DNA of 64,000 nucleotides from Bradyrhizobium sp. WD16 (GCF_024181725.1 NZ_CP028908.1:5569501-5633500), one strand, 5' to 3'. Positions 46,163-56,200 are shown, numbered from the stretch's first letter. Notes: generated by a model not told the origin, from the letters alone. Translations and numbers: made by a program.

Positions 46163-46465
46163 TCAGAGGGCGTCCTTGGCCGCCTTGACGGGCCGTGCGC
46201 GGATGATCTTGCGGGCCGGCTTCGCCTTGAACACGGTCGGCTCCTTGGTGAAGGGATTGATGCCCTTGCGTGCCTTGGTGGCCGGCTTCTTGATGACCAC
46301 GAACTTCGCAAAGCCCGGCACCAGGAACACGCCGCTCTTCTTCAGCTCCTTGTAGCCGATCGAGGTCAGCGACTCGAGCACGCCCTTGACCTGGCGCTTG
46401 GTGAGATCGGCGTTCTCGCCGGTGATTTTTTCGATCAGCTCCGACTTCGTCAACTGCTTTGCCAT
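46163..46465 (-). CDS. HU-family DNA-binding protein
   Basis: 100 residues from ATG 46465. Standard HU fold: N-terminal helices (KQLTKSELIEKITGENADL), beta arm entry VPGFAKFVVIKKPATKARKG, NPFTKEPTVFKAKPARK and a basic tail. Length is slightly above 90 owing to the C-terminal extension. Nucleoid-associated; bends DNA. The pairing with a strong terminator suggests a single-gene unit. Nothing else is recognisable in the ~280 bases upstream. Confidence 0.92.
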   Translation of the reverse strand: MAKQLTKSELIEKITGENADLTKRQVKGVLESLTSIGYKELKKSGVFLVPGFAKFVVIKKPATKARKGINPFTKEPTVFKAKPARKIIRARPVKAAKDAL

Positions 46466-46745
46466 GTGTGTCTGGCTCCTGTCCATCGTTGGAGAAAGGT
46501 GATTCGTGCCAGAGCACAATATGAGGAAATGCAGCGGAAAGCCCGCATTTGCAGCGGCCTTTCACAGATTTATGGCAAAAACCGCCTGAAAATAGGCCTA
46601 TCGGGCCCAGCTGCGCTGCGATGCCCTTGCAAATAGGGGATTCGCTGACTCGCGAAGACACCCACGGCGACCGTCGGCGTCTCCTTCGGCGAATCGATCC
46701 GTCCATTCGCGGCGGCGATCGCCACACCGGCTCGACGGTGCGACC

Positions 46746-47954
46746 TCATTCCGCACCGACCGTCCATGCGGGAAAGGGGTCCGGCAGCCGGCGCCAAGCC
46801 TCGGGTGCGAAGCGGTCTGGCTCGCCGATCAGGCAGTCGTCCAGCCTCTGCCGGAGCGCGGCTTCATCCATCGCACGCGTCCCGATGAAGACGATCTCCT
46901 GCCTGCGGTCGCCCCAGACGGGGTCGAGATAGGCGCGCATGCTGTTGCGCCATCCGTCGTGATCGGGCCAGCGCTCCTTTGGCACCGCCGCCCACCACAA
47001 GCCTCTTTTCGACGTCCGCACCATCGCGCCGGCCTGAGCCAACTCCCCGACGAAATGCGGCCGGGTCGCCAGCCAAAAGAAGCCCTTGGCACGGATCACG
47101 CCGAGCCAGGATTCATTGCAGAACGCCCGGAAGCGACCGGGATGGAACGGCCGGCGCGCGCGATAGACGAAGGAACTTACGCCATATTCCTCGGTCTCCG
47201 GCACATGCTGCTTGAATCCGTTCAACTCCTTGAACCACAGCGGATGACGATGAGCCCTTTCGAAGTCGAACAGGCGGGTATGCAGCACTTGGCCGATCGG
47301 CACGTCGCAGAAATCGCTCTCCAGAATCCGGGCGTCCGAGTTCAGCGCTCGAACGATGGCGCGCGCTGCGTCACGCCGATCGGCCGAGGCCTGCGATACC
47401 TTGTTGAGAACGATGACGTCCGCGAATTCGATCTGCTCGACCATCAGATCCACCAACGATCGGCCGTCGCCGTCGCCAGCGATCTCGCCACGATCGCGCA
47501 GGAAATCCTGGCTGGAGTAGTTGGCGAGCAGGTTCGCGGTGTCAACAACCGTCACCATCGCGTCGATGCGGGCGACATCCGACAAGCTCCGCCCCTCCTC
47601 GTCACTGAATTCGAAGGTGGTTGCGACCGGCAGCGGTTCGCCGATCCCCGTCGACTCGATGACCAGTGCGTCGAAGCAACCGCGCTCCGCCAGTCGCCGG
47701 ACTTCGATCAGCAGATCCTCGCGCAGTGTGCAGCAAATGCACCCGTTGGTCATTTCGACGAGCGACTGCTCCGTGTGGGTGACGGCTCCGTCGGAGCGCA
47801 CCAGCTCCGCGTCGACATTCACTTCGCTCATGTCATTGACGATCACGGCGATCCGCTGCCCGGCCGTATTGGTCAGAAGTCGATTGAGCAGCGTGGTCTT
47901 TCCGGCTCCGAGGAAGCCGGACAGAACGGTGACGGGGATGCGGGGGTCTTCCAT
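46746..47954 (-). CDS. COG0523 (CobW/ZigA-like) zinc metallochaperone GTPase
   Basis: 402 residues. Walker A GFLGAGKTTLLNRLL (~13), metal motif GCICCTLRED (CxCC, ~71), Walker B/guanine region ESTGIGEP and NKVSQA, and a CobW_C domain (~275-390). Such proteins deliver zinc to essential enzymes during zinc starvation. The perfect Zur-type palindrome 21-40 bases before the ATG strongly supports the zinc role over cobalt or nitrile hydratase. Confidence 0.9.
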   Translation of the reverse strand: MEDPRIPVTVLSGFLGAGKTTLLNRLLTNTAGQRIAVIVNDMSEVNVDAELVRSDGAVTHTEQSLVEMTNGCICCTLREDLLIEVRRLAERGCFDALVIESTGIGEPLPVATTFEFSDEEGRSLSDVARIDAMVTVVDTANLLANYSSQDFLRDRGEIAGDGDGRSLVDLMVEQIEFADVIVLNKVSQASADRRDAARAIVRALNSDARILESDFCDVPIGQVLHTRLFDFERAHRHPLWFKELNGFKQHVPETEEYGVSSFVYRARRPFHPGRFRAFCNESWLGVIRAKGFFWLATRPHFVGELAQAGAMVRTSKRGLWWAAVPKERWPDHDGWRNSMRAYLDPVWGDRRQEIVFIGTRAMDEAALRQRLDDCLIGEPDRFAPEAWRRLPDPFPAWTVGAE

Positions 47955-47974
47955 GTGGTCTCCGTGATCGAATA

Positions 47975-47994
47975 TGTAATGTTATAACATTACA
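47975..47994. promoter_or_regulatory. Zur-box palindrome
   Basis: TGTAATGTTATAACATTACA, a perfect 20-base palindrome matching alphaproteobacterial Zur boxes. Likely shuts off the COG0523 gene when zinc is plentiful. Confidence 0.85.
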
Positions 47995-48070
47995 TTTAAG
48001 AGGGCGATTGACCACCCTTCGACGATCGCCTTCCAACAACATTTGCGTGAGGGACGACGCGCGCCCCGGT

Positions 48071-48787
48071 TCAGCCGATGCCGCACCACTCGGCGAAATT
48101 CGCCGCCGGGACGATCGCGCTGGCGACGCCGAGCAGGATGATCGCCAGCCCGACTGCAGGTCGCAGCCAGCCGGCGCCGGCCTTGCGCTGGAGAAAAGGA
48201 AGCCCGAGCCCTGAGGCCATCACGGGCGCCAGCGTACCGAGACCGAAGCCGAACATCGCGATTGCGCCGTTGAGCCAGGCCCCCGACAGCATGGCGTAGA
48301 ACAATGCGGCGTAGACCATGGCGCAGGGAAACAGCCCCCAGACGCAGCCGGAGGCAAACAGCCCCGCGGCCGATGACGGACCGACGCGGCTCGCCATGGC
48401 GCCGAGCCGGTCGCCGACCACCGCGGCGAATCGATGCAGCGGCTCGGGGATCGGCACGAAACCGATCATCGACATGCCGATCCAGCCGAGCGAGACGGCC
48501 GCGGCCCAGCGCAGCACGATGTGGACCAGGGAGCGGTCGAGGGCTCCAAATGCCATCGAGCCGAGACCGCCGACAACGGCGCCGGCAACGATATAGGCGG
48601 ACATCCGGCCGGCATTGATCAGCAGGTTCGTCAGCACCGGGTGGCGCGCCCAGCCCGAATCCGGCGACGAGGTTGCCGCGAAACTCAGGCTCGCCGCAAT
48701 CCCCGAGCACATGCCGATGCAGTGCAGGCTCGAGGCGAACCCGAGCAAGAGACCCGCAATCAGCAGGGGCTGACCGAAATCGAACAC
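48071..48787 (-). CDS. Sulfite exporter TauE/SafE-like (DsbD_2) membrane protein
   Basis: 238 residues, about six or seven membrane helices. Conserved HCIGMCSGIAASL near the start (~22-34) and GLFASGCVWGLFPCAMVYAAL in the middle carry Cys and Met residues likely to contact copper or thiols, as in DsbD_2 family proteins near cbb3 and copper genes. Exact substrate unknown. Same strand as the COG0523 gene but upstream of the Zur box, hence not clearly Zur-controlled. Confidence 0.78.
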   Translation of the reverse strand: MFDFGQPLLIAGLLLGFASSLHCIGMCSGIAASLSFAATSSPDSGWARHPVLTNLLINAGRMSAYIVAGAVVGGLGSMAFGALDRSLVHIVLRWAAAVSLGWIGMSMIGFVPIPEPLHRFAAVVGDRLGAMASRVGPSSAAGLFASGCVWGLFPCAMVYAALFYAMLSGAWLNGAIAMFGFGLGTLAPVMASGLGLPFLQRKAGAGWLRPAVGLAIILLGVASAIVPAANFAEWCGIG

Positions 48788-48884
48788 CGTAATCCTCCGC
48801 GACCGGGCAGCCTTAGGCCGGATCCGGCGCTCTCACTTTGCGTTGCATCAACACGCCCCCCCATCCGAATGCCGTTCCGACCGC

Positions 48885-49514
48885 TCAACGGGTACCGTAG
48901 GCACGGTCGCCGGCGTCGCCGAGACCCGGCAGGATGTAGGCGTTCTCGTCGAGGCCCTCGTCGATGGCGGCGGTCCAGACCGGAACGTCTGGATGCAGGC
49001 CGCGAATGCGTTCGATGCCCACGGGCGCCGCGATCATGCAGACCATGCGGATGTCCTTCGCCCCCCGTTCCTTGAGGCGGTCGACGGCGGCGACCGCGGT
49101 GTTGGCGGTGGCAAGGACCGGCGTCACGACGATGGCGAGGCGCTCGCCAAGGTCGGAGGGTGCCTTGAAGAAGTATTCGACGGCGACGAAGGTCTGCGGG
49201 TCGCGATAGAGGCCGATATGGGCGACCCGCGCCGTGGGCACGAGGTCGAGCATCCCGTCGACGAAGGTGACGCCGGCGCGCAGCACCGGGACGAAGACCA
49301 GCTTCTTGCCGGCGATCCTGGCCGACTGCATCCGTGCCAGCGGCGTCTCGACCTCGACCTCGGTCAGCGGCAGGTCGCGCGTCACCTCGTAGCACAGCAG
49401 CATCCCGATCTCCTTGAGGAGCTCTCGGAACGACTTGGTCGAGATCGTGCGATCGCGGATCAGCGTCACCTTGTGCTGCACCAGCGGATGATCGACCACC
49501 GTGACGCCCTGCAT
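48885..49514 (-). CDS. upp: Uracil phosphoribosyltransferase
   Basis: 209 residues from ATG 49514. Family motifs: [28 protein letters not shown], the PRPP loop [19 protein letters not shown] (aspartate of the usual MLATG loop changed) and the uracil site [20 protein letters not shown]. Normally converts uracil to UMP. In the URC uracil-degradation pathway an upp homologue (URC6) feeds the ring-opening steps; its place after URC4- and URC1-like genes suggests this role. Confidence 0.9.
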   Translation of the reverse strand: MQGVTVVDHPLVQHKVTLIRDRTISTKSFRELLKEIGMLLCYEVTRDLPLTEVEVETPLARMQSARIAGKKLVFVPVLRAGVTFVDGMLDLVPTARVAHIGLYRDPQTFVAVEYFFKAPSDLGERLAIVVTPVLATANTAVAAVDRLKERGAKDIRMVCMIAAPVGIERIRGLHPDVPVWTAAIDEGLDENAYILPGLGDAGDRAYGTR

Positions 49515-49537
49515 GATGCCTGTCTCCTCGCTTGCGT

Positions 49538-50773
49538 TCAGAACACTGTGCCGTCGCTGACGACCTTGACCGGCGGCGAACCGTCGGGCCGGCGCTCGAA
49601 GGCGAGCCGGCGGCCCGCCGCCCAGGTGCCGCCTTCGAGCAGCTTGGCCAGCGGAAATGCCTCGGCATCGAGGCCGAGCTGCACCCTGACGACGCCGGCC
49701 AGCCGATCCAGCAGCGCCACCGTCAGCGCGCGCCACTCGACGACGAGAGTCGAATCCACCGCATGGGCGCGGCTCGCGTCCGCCGCGTCGCGGAAGACGA
49801 GCACTCCGGCATCGACGAACAGGCCGCCGTTGCGATATTCGGCGAGCCCGGTCAGTCCGTCGATGGCGGTGACCGTGAGGCCGGCCCGCTGCATCGGCTC
49901 GATCAGCGAATAGCTCAGCCATTGCGACAGCTTGTGCAGCGGCACGAGGCCGCTGGTGGCATCGTCGGTCACCAGCGCCGGATGACGCCAGCAATCGCCG
50001 AGCGGCACGCCGCCGAGAGTGAGGCGTGATGGCCAGATCGGGCCGAGCTGGCGCAGCACCGCGCGCAGGATCTCCGGCGCGGCGATGGTGCCGCCGGCGG
50101 CCGCCGCGGTCAGATGATCGAACAGGCCGCCCGGGCGCGGGCCGTCATGACGGCCGAACACGTCCGCATGGGCCGCGATGTGCGCGCCGAGCCGGCGCAG
50201 CAGTTCGGCGCGGCCCTCGAGGCCGACCAGCGGATTGGCCTCGCCGACCTGAAGCCCGCGCCGCAGATCCGCGACGTCCAGCGCGGCCAGCCGTTCGGCG
50301 TCGGCCCGCAGCGGCGCGGTGGACCTCGCCGAAAACACGCCGCCGGCGAACATCTCGAGGCTGGCCAGCGCCAGCCCTTCGGAGCGGCCGATGCGCTGGC
50401 CACTCGACGCGTCATGATAGCGCCAGTCGGGGCCGGCCCCGGCATCGAGCAACACGCTGACGATGGCGAGATCGAACTCGCTCCGCGCGCGGCTCGCCGC
50501 GTCGGCCCAGGCGGCCGTCTGCGCGATCGCCGCCCAGCGGTCCTCGCCCGCGACCACGAAATGGCGCCAGCGGGCGTGGAACGGCACGTTGCCATCGGGG
50601 TAGTTGCTGCGGATCGTCGCGATGACGAGATCGGCGGCAGCGCCGAGCCGATCGAGGTCGAGCTTGAAATGCGGAAGGGCGTCGGCCTCGGCCAGCGCCA
50701 ACATGCGCCGCGCCCGCTCCCGCACGGCCACCGCGGACAACAACGCCAGCGCCTCGTCGGCTTGTTGTGGCAC
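49538..50773 (-). CDS. DUF1688 (URC4-like) uracil catabolism protein
   Basis: 411 residues from GTG 50773, only 2 bases past the CTAG of repeat locus 9. Conserved stretches such as [46 protein letters not shown] and [16 protein letters not shown] identify DUF1688/URC4. It is essential for pyrimidine degradation through the URC route in yeast, but its reaction is uncertain. The native ribosome site has been replaced by repeat sequence, which may lower its translation. Confidence 0.85.
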   Translation of the reverse strand: MPQQADEALALLSAVAVRERARRMLALAEADALPHFKLDLDRLGAAADLVIATIRSNYPDGNVPFHARWRHFVVAGEDRWAAIAQTAAWADAASRARSEFDLAIVSVLLDAGAGPDWRYHDASSGQRIGRSEGLALASLEMFAGGVFSARSTAPLRADAERLAALDVADLRRGLQVGEANPLVGLEGRAELLRRLGAHIAAHADVFGRHDGPRPGGLFDHLTAAAAGGTIAAPEILRAVLRQLGPIWPSRLTLGGVPLGDCWRHPALVTDDATSGLVPLHKLSQWLSYSLIEPMQRAGLTVTAIDGLTGLAEYRNGGLFVDAGVLVFRDAADASRAHAVDSTLVVEWRALTVALLDRLAGVVRVQLGLDAEAFPLAKLLEGGTWAAGRRLAFERRPDGSPPVKVVSDGTVF

Positions 50774-50775
50774 GC

Positions 50776-51106
50776 CTAGTACCCTGTTTCCGAAGTTCGT
50801 GACCTGTTTGCAGCACCCGCCCGTCACGAACTTCGGAAACGAAAGGGTACTAGAATTTAATCTTGCTAGTGGAGTTCAGGATTTGACATTCGCTCTACGA
50901 GCCCGCGTCCAGGCGGGTAGCGAATGTCAAATCCACTCCACTAGTGTGGCGTCTCGCAATTGCCTATGCCCTTCGCGGCAAGCCCCTGTAGGCAATTGCG
51001 AGACATAAGCCGCACTAGCTTTTTGATTTTGCTAGTGTCCGTATGTCTCCGAATTACCGTGCGAGGGTGAGGCAAATGAAGCGGTAATTCGGAGACAGGA
51101 CACTAG
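50776..51106. repeat. Tandem repeat array EF+AB (locus 9)
   Basis: The only EF unit (50776-50944) plus an AB unit (50941-51106). Hairpin E: basal stem CTAGTACCCT, upper stem GTTTCCGAAGTTCGTGAC, GAA bulge on the 3' arm. Linker AATTTAATCTTG. Hairpin F: basal stem CTAGTGGAGT, TCA bulge on the 5' arm, upper stem GGATTTGACATTCGCT. It fills the space between URC1- and URC4-like genes. Confidence 0.92.
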
Positions 51107-51115
51107 CGCCCGCCT

Positions 51116-52372
51116 TCAGTATTTTTCCAGCGGACGACCGACGGAGCCGGAAAGATCCTCCGGCTTCGGCGGCTCGACCGAGAAATAGCCGGCGGCCTTC
51201 TTGGCCGCGATCTCGACATGGGCATCCGCCGGGATCAGCTCGTCCGGAATCGGCACGCGCTCGACGATGTCGACGCCCTGCGAGGTGAGCGCGTCGTATT
51301 TCATGTCGCTCATGGAGATGAAACGGTCGATGCGGCGCAGCCCGAGCCAGTGGATCACGTCCGGCATCAACTGCTGGAAGCGGGCATCCTGGACGCCGGC
51401 GACACATTCGGTGCGCTCGAAATAGGCCGCGGCGGCATCGCCGTCTTCCTGCCGTTTGCGGGCGTTGTAGACAAGGAACTTGGTGACCTCGCCCAGCGCC
51501 CGGCCTTCCTTGCGGTTGTAGACGACGACGCCGAGGCCGCCGGTCTGGCCGGCGCGGGCGCATTCCTCGATGCCGTGAATGAGATAGGGCCGGCAGGTGC
51601 AGATGTCCGAGCCGAACACATCGGAGCCGTTGCATTCGTCATGGACGCGGCAGGTGATGGTGGTGCGGGCATCGGGCAGGCGCGCCACGTCGCCGAACAG
51701 ATAGACCGTAGTGCCACCGATGGGCGGCAGGAAAACCTGCAGGTCCGGTCGCGTCACCAGTTCGGGGAACATGCCGGCGGTCTGTTCGAACAGGCCGCGC
51801 CGCAGGTTTGTCTCGCTGGTGCCGAAGCGGGCGGCGATGCCGGGCAGATACCACACCGGATCGATGGCGATCTTCACCACCGACACGCTGCCGTTGGCGT
51901 GCACCACGTCGCCGTCGACCTTGAGCCGACCCGCCACAAGCGCCGCCTGCAGTTCGGGCAGGTCGAGCCGCGCACGGGTGACGGCGATGCTCGGACGGAT
52001 GTCGACGCCTTCGGCGATCTCGCGGCGGAAATCTTCGGCGGCGAGATGGCCGAACGGATCGAGCGCGACGATACGCCCCGGCTCGCTCCACTGCGGAAAC
52101 GGTCCAATGGTCGCGGCCGGATGGGTGTTGGTGAGGTCGGGACGGCGGATCGGGTCGAGTGCCCCCGAGGAGACCGCCAGCGCGCGGTACACCGCATAGG
52201 AGCCGCCATGGCTGCCGATCACATTGCGATCCTGCGGGCGGGACACAGTGCCGATGATTGGGCCACGTTCGCGCGCCGTCGGCGCGCCCCAGGTGATGGG
52301 GAATTGGTGTTTGGCCCCCGGCACCGGATGGGACGTCAGCCGGATGTGGTCGGTACGATTGGATCTGGTCAT
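51116..52372 (-). CDS. GTP cyclohydrolase II-like protein (URC1 type)
   Basis: 418 residues from ATG 52372. The C-terminal half has the GTP cyclohydrolase II zinc site CRVHDECNGSDVFGSDICTC (C-x10-C-x-C-like) and GVVVYNRKEGRALGEVTKFLVYNARKRQ. The ~200-residue N-terminal extension (GAPTARERGPIIGTV) is typical of URC1, a RibA paralogue that acts in uracil ring opening, not riboflavin synthesis. First gene of the URC set; the link to DUF1688 and upp supports this. Confidence 0.88.
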   Translation of the reverse strand: MTRSNRTDHIRLTSHPVPGAKHQFPITWGAPTARERGPIIGTVSRPQDRNVIGSHGGSYAVYRALAVSSGALDPIRRPDLTNTHPAATIGPFPQWSEPGRIVALDPFGHLAAEDFRREIAEGVDIRPSIAVTRARLDLPELQAALVAGRLKVDGDVVHANGSVSVVKIAIDPVWYLPGIAARFGTSETNLRRGLFEQTAGMFPELVTRPDLQVFLPPIGGTTVYLFGDVARLPDARTTITCRVHDECNGSDVFGSDICTCRPYLIHGIEECARAGQTGGLGVVVYNRKEGRALGEVTKFLVYNARKRQEDGDAAAAYFERTECVAGVQDARFQQLMPDVIHWLGLRRIDRFISMSDMKYDALTSQGVDIVERVPIPDELIPADAHVEIAAKKAAGYFSVEPPKPEDLSGSVGRPLEKY

Positions 52373-52648
52373 CTCAAAGCCTTGTGGTCGCAAGCCTCGT
52401 GGTCGAAATGCCTTGTGGTCGTGGCGTCGTCGCACCAGCTCGGTCGACCGGCATCATGGCAGCCCTCCGCGACGGCGCCCGCGCGTTTGGGCGGCCCTAA
52501 AACGGCAACGGCCCGCCTGAACGACGGGCCTGAACGGTCGAACCAATAGCGCTGTGAGCCCCTGTCGAGGCTTAAGTGAAGTATATAAGCAAGTCGTCGC
52601 CGGACGCAATGGGGGGAACCGAAGCCCCCCTGCCCCGAGCGCCGACGA

Positions 52649-53899
52649 TCAGGCGAGTTCGACGCCGCCGCGGTCCGGCACGAGGAGAAGCAGCGCCACG
52701 ATGTCGAGGATATAAAGCAGCGCCAACAGCGCAATCGCGGTCTGGAAGCCATAGGCGAGACTGACCGCACCCACCGCCAGCGGCCCGAAGCCGGCGACGG
52801 CGCGTCCGATATTGAAGAACACGTTCTGGGCGGTGGCGCGCGCGGCGGTCGGATAGAGTTCGCTCATCAGCGCGCCGTAGCCTCCGAGCATGCCGTTGAC
52901 GAAGAAGCCCATCACCGCGCCGCCGATCAGAAGCGCGGTCGGCGAGACGAGCTGCGAATAGACCACGACCATCACCGCGGCGCCGATCATGTAGCCGAGG
53001 AAAGCCGGCCGGCGGCCGAGACGATCGGCGATATGGCCGAACAGCGCAATGCCGAGCGCCATGCCGGCGATGGTGACGGCCGTCCACACCGCCGATTGTG
53101 TCAGACCATAATTGAAGCGGGTCGACAGATAGTTCGGCAGCCAGATCATGATGCCGTAGTAGCCGAAGTTCTGCACCGAGCAGAGCACGACCATGCCAAG
53201 GCTGGTCTTGACGGTTTCGCGATCGGCGACGAGGAGGCGCAGCGACTGGACGGTGTCGCCACCGCTTGCCTTGTTGGCGATAAAGACATCCGGCTCATGC
53301 AGGCGGCGGCGGATGAAGTAGGCCGTCAGCGCCGGCAGGATGCCGACCAGGAACATGCCGCGCCAGCCGATCGTCGGCAGCAGCAGCGGCGTCGCGATCG
53401 CGGCGACGAATACCCCGGCCTGCCAGCCGAGCCCGACATAAGAGGACGCCCGCGCCCGCTTGGCCGCCGGCCAGGATTCGGCGACCAGTGCCATGCCGAT
53501 GCCGAATTCGCCGCCCAGACCGAGGCCGGCGATGCCGCGATAGAACAGCAGATCCCAATAGCCCTGCGCCAGCGCGCACAGGCCGGTGAAGACGGCGAAC
53601 AGCACGATGGTCCAGGTCAGCACCCGCACCCGGCCGAGCCGATCCGACAGCATGCCGAACACCAGCCCCCCGACCACGGCGCCGACCAGCGTCACGGTGA
53701 CCAGCGAAGCCGCCTCGGGCGGCGAAAGCTTCAGGTCGACGGAAATCGCCCGCAACATGAAGCCGAGGATCAGGAGGTCGAAGCCGTCCATGGCATAGCC
53801 CAGCGCCGCGCCGAGCATCGTCCGGCGTGCGCGATCGCCATCGTCGCGAGCCGCATCGCCTTCGAGGGCGAGCGCGGACGTTCCCTGGATCTGGCTCAT
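52649..53899 (-). CDS. MFS transporter (aromatic acid/H+ symporter-like)
   Basis: 416 residues from ATG 53899. Twelve membrane helices with the AAHS signature: GYAMDGFDLLILGFML in TM1, SDRLGRVRVL loop 2-3, AGLGLGGEFGIGMALVAESW in TM4-5 and ADRLGRRPAFL at the mid-loop. Substrate may be an aromatic acid or a pyrimidine-related acid; next to the URC genes the latter is possible but unproven. Confidence 0.87.
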   Translation of the reverse strand: MSQIQGTSALALEGDAARDDGDRARRTMLGAALGYAMDGFDLLILGFMLRAISVDLKLSPPEAASLVTVTLVGAVVGGLVFGMLSDRLGRVRVLTWTIVLFAVFTGLCALAQGYWDLLFYRGIAGLGLGGEFGIGMALVAESWPAAKRARASSYVGLGWQAGVFVAAIATPLLLPTIGWRGMFLVGILPALTAYFIRRRLHEPDVFIANKASGGDTVQSLRLLVADRETVKTSLGMVVLCSVQNFGYYGIMIWLPNYLSTRFNYGLTQSAVWTAVTIAGMALGIALFGHIADRLGRRPAFLGYMIGAAVMVVVYSQLVSPTALLIGGAVMGFFVNGMLGGYGALMSELYPTAARATAQNVFFNIGRAVAGFGPLAVGAVSLAYGFQTAIALLALLYILDIVALLLLVPDRGGVELA

Positions 53900-54095
53900 G
53901 ATCTTGATCTCCCCTGCGGAATGCGTCGACAGAGACGCGCGCCGACCCCCGCGGTTCCAGCTTCTACACAAGCACAGCCGAGGCAAGCGGCACCAGATCG
54001 AAGCGCCACTTTTTCCCCAAAAGCCGTGCCAGGCTGGCGGGCGGAGGGCGAGTCCCTATATCAGCCGGACACATGCCTTCTCCTTCCCGAACACC

Positions 54096-54845
54096 TTGAG
54101 ACGCTTCGTGCTCCTGCTCCTGTTGCTGCTGTTCGGCCCGATCAGCGTGTCGGCGGCCGATTACTGGTTCGGCGCCCGCCGGGACAGCTGGCAGACCGCC
54201 GACCGCTCCAGCGCCGGGCTGCTGCCGCCGCCCGCCGACCACCCGGAGGCCCTGATCCGGGTGTTCGCCGCGCGCACCGTCCGCTGGCGCGGCATCTTCG
54301 CCGTCCATTGCTGGCTGGTGATCAAGCCGCGCGGCGCGGACCGCTACACCCGCTACGACTACACCGCCTGGGGCGAGCCGGTGCGCGTCAACGGCTTCGC
54401 CGCCGATGGCCGCTGGTTCGGCGCCGCGCCCGAAACCGTCGTCGCGGTGAACGGCAATGCGGCCGAGCGGCTTATTCCGAAGCTGCAGCACGCCATCCAG
54501 ACCTATCGCTTCCGCGCCCATGGCGACTACAGCGCCTGGCCGGGGCCAAACTCCAACACCTTCGTGCAGGCGGCGCTCGATGCCGTGCCCGAACTTCAGG
54601 GCGTGCTGCCACCGACTGCCATTGGCAAGGACTTCCCTTACCATGGCGGCTGGGTCGGGCTGACGCCGTCGCGCACCGGCCTCTGGCTGTCGCTCGGTGG
54701 TTATGCCGGCCTCACCATGGGCTGGATCGAGGGCGTCGAAATCAACCTTCTCGGCGCGGTCCTCGGCGTCGACATCCGCCGGCCGGCGGTCAAGTTGCCG
54801 GGCATCGGCCGGCTCGGGCTGGCACCAAACATGGTCACCGCATGA
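54096..54845 (+). CDS. DUF3750 family protein
   Basis: About 249 residues if started at TTG 54096, which gives a signal helix LRRFVLLLLLLLFGPISVSAA. Earlier in-frame starts add a proline-rich segment with no support. Mature region conserved in DUF3750: VFAARTVRWRGIFAVHCWLV, YRFRAHGDYSAWPGPNSNTF and DFPYHGGWVGLTPSRTGLW. The His/Asn/Cys-like positions suggest a papain-like (NlpC-related) fold, function unknown. Its TGA overlaps the ATG of the next gene. Confidence 0.75.
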   Translation: MRRFVLLLLLLLFGPISVSAADYWFGARRDSWQTADRSSAGLLPPPADHPEALIRVFAARTVRWRGIFAVHCWLVIKPRGADRYTRYDYTAWGEPVRVNGFAADGRWFGAAPETVVAVNGNAAERLIPKLQHAIQTYRFRAHGDYSAWPGPNSNTFVQAALDAVPELQGVLPPTAIGKDFPYHGGWVGLTPSRTGLWLSLGGYAGLTMGWIEGVEINLLGAVLGVDIRRPAVKLPGIGRLGLAPNMVTA

Positions 54846-55831
54846 ACGAGATCGTCCAGGCCACCGGCAAAGACAAGATCGAGCAACGCATGCTCGACAC
54901 CGGCGACGGCCATCAGCTCTATCTCGAGATCAACGGCCCCACCGATGCGCCCGCAGCGGTCTATCTCCATGGCGGTCCGGGCAGCGGCTGCCAACCCGAT
55001 CACCGCCGGCTGTTCGATCGCGCGGCTGTCCGCGCGGTACTGTACGATCAGCGCGGCGCCGGCCGCAGCCTTCCCAAACGCAGCCGCGAAGCCAACACCA
55101 CCAGCCATCTCGTGGCCGATCTCGAAACGATCCGCGAGGCCCTCGGCGTCGCGCGCTGGCTCGTGGTCGGCGGCTCTTGGGGGGCAACCCTCGCCCTCGC
55201 CTATGCCGAACGGCATCCCGAGCGGGTCACCGGCCTCGTGTTGCGGGCGGCCTTTCTCGGCACCCGGGCCGAGCTCGACGCCGCATTTGGCGCGACGCTG
55301 CCGCGCTTTTATCCCGCGCTGTACCAGGACTTCCTCTCGGTGCTGCCGGCCGAGGAGCAGGACCGGCCGCTGGAGGCCTATTGGCGGCGCATTCTCGATC
55401 CTGATCCCGCCACGCACGTGCCGGCGGCGCGCGCCTGGTTCGAGACCGAGCGTATTCTTTCCGAGGTGAAACCGGGCCGCGGCGGCTTCGATCGCGACGC
55501 GATCCGCACCAGCACCGCGCCGCTGCCGGCGACGCCCTTCATGGAAGCCCACTACTTCAGCCAGAACTGCTTTCTCGCCGAGGGCGAACTCCTCGCCCAT
55601 GCCGACCGGCTCGCCGATATTCCCGGCATCATCGTCCAGGGGCGCTATGACCTGTTGTGCCCTCCCGCCACGTCCGCGGCGCTCGCCGCGGCCTGGCCAC
55701 GGGCCGAACTGCGCATCGTCGAAGGCGCCGGACACTCTCTCGGCGATCCCGGCATCCGCGAGGCCGTCAGCGCCGCCGTTGCCGATCTGATCGCCGCGGC
55801 GCGGCGACCGGAGGCCAGCGCTCCGGACTGA
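54842..55831 (+). CDS. pip: Prolyl aminopeptidase (alpha/beta hydrolase)
   Basis: 329 residues from ATG 54842. Oxyanion hole HGGPGSG (~44), nucleophile GGSWGATLALAYAE (Ser ~110), acid YDLLCPP and histidine GAGHS near the end. It releases N-terminal proline from peptides. Four-base overlap with the DUF3750 gene implies coupled translation. Confidence 0.93.
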   Translation: MNEIVQATGKDKIEQRMLDTGDGHQLYLEINGPTDAPAAVYLHGGPGSGCQPDHRRLFDRAAVRAVLYDQRGAGRSLPKRSREANTTSHLVADLETIREALGVARWLVVGGSWGATLALAYAERHPERVTGLVLRAAFLGTRAELDAAFGATLPRFYPALYQDFLSVLPAEEQDRPLEAYWRRILDPDPATHVPAARAWFETERILSEVKPGRGGFDRDAIRTSTAPLPATPFMEAHYFSQNCFLAEGELLAHADRLADIPGIIVQGRYDLLCPPATSAALAAAWPRAELRIVEGAGHSLGDPGIREAVSAAVADLIAAARRPEASAPD

Positions 55832-55844
55832 GTTTCCAGACCGC

Positions 55845-56200
55845 AGCGAGCAGGATGAGGGCGAGAGTGAAGACGAGATATTCGAGCGGGTCAGCTTGTC
55901 GTAGATCATCGGCGTCCGATACTCAGGCCACCACCTGCTTGGCGGCGACGCCATCGCGCAGCCCATCGAGCCGAGGATCGAGATCGCGCCGCCATCGGGC
56001 CGCAACAGGCCGCGACCGTCCGCAGCGCGGTCGTCTTGCCGGCGCCGTTGGGCCCGAGCAGCGAATTCGCAGCGACGCATGGTGAGATCGAGGCCATCGA
56101 CCGCCGCCTGATCACCAAAGCGTTTGCGCAGGCCGCGCGGCGCCAGCGCGGGAATGGCCGCCGTGCGGCTGTGACGGCAACGGGTTTCGGCGAGGTGGAC
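55845..56200 (-). pseudogene. ABC transporter ATPase fragment
   Basis: Minus-strand pieces in different frames spell an ABC ATPase start: GLRKRFGDQAAVDGLDLTMR, then after a frameshift LLGPNGAGKTTALRTVA (Walker A), then LLRPDGGAISILGS. No signature or Walker B follows; the sequence passes into a short membrane helix PLEYLVFTLALILLAAVW of another protein end. Multiple frameshifts and lack of the rest indicate decay. Confidence 0.7.

Noticed and set aside
53033-54840. A 932-codon plus-strand frame ending in prolyl aminopeptidase
   Set aside because: Only the last 329 codons (from 54842) are the enzyme. The upstream part is antisense to the MFS gene and then overlaps the DUF3750 gene in another frame.
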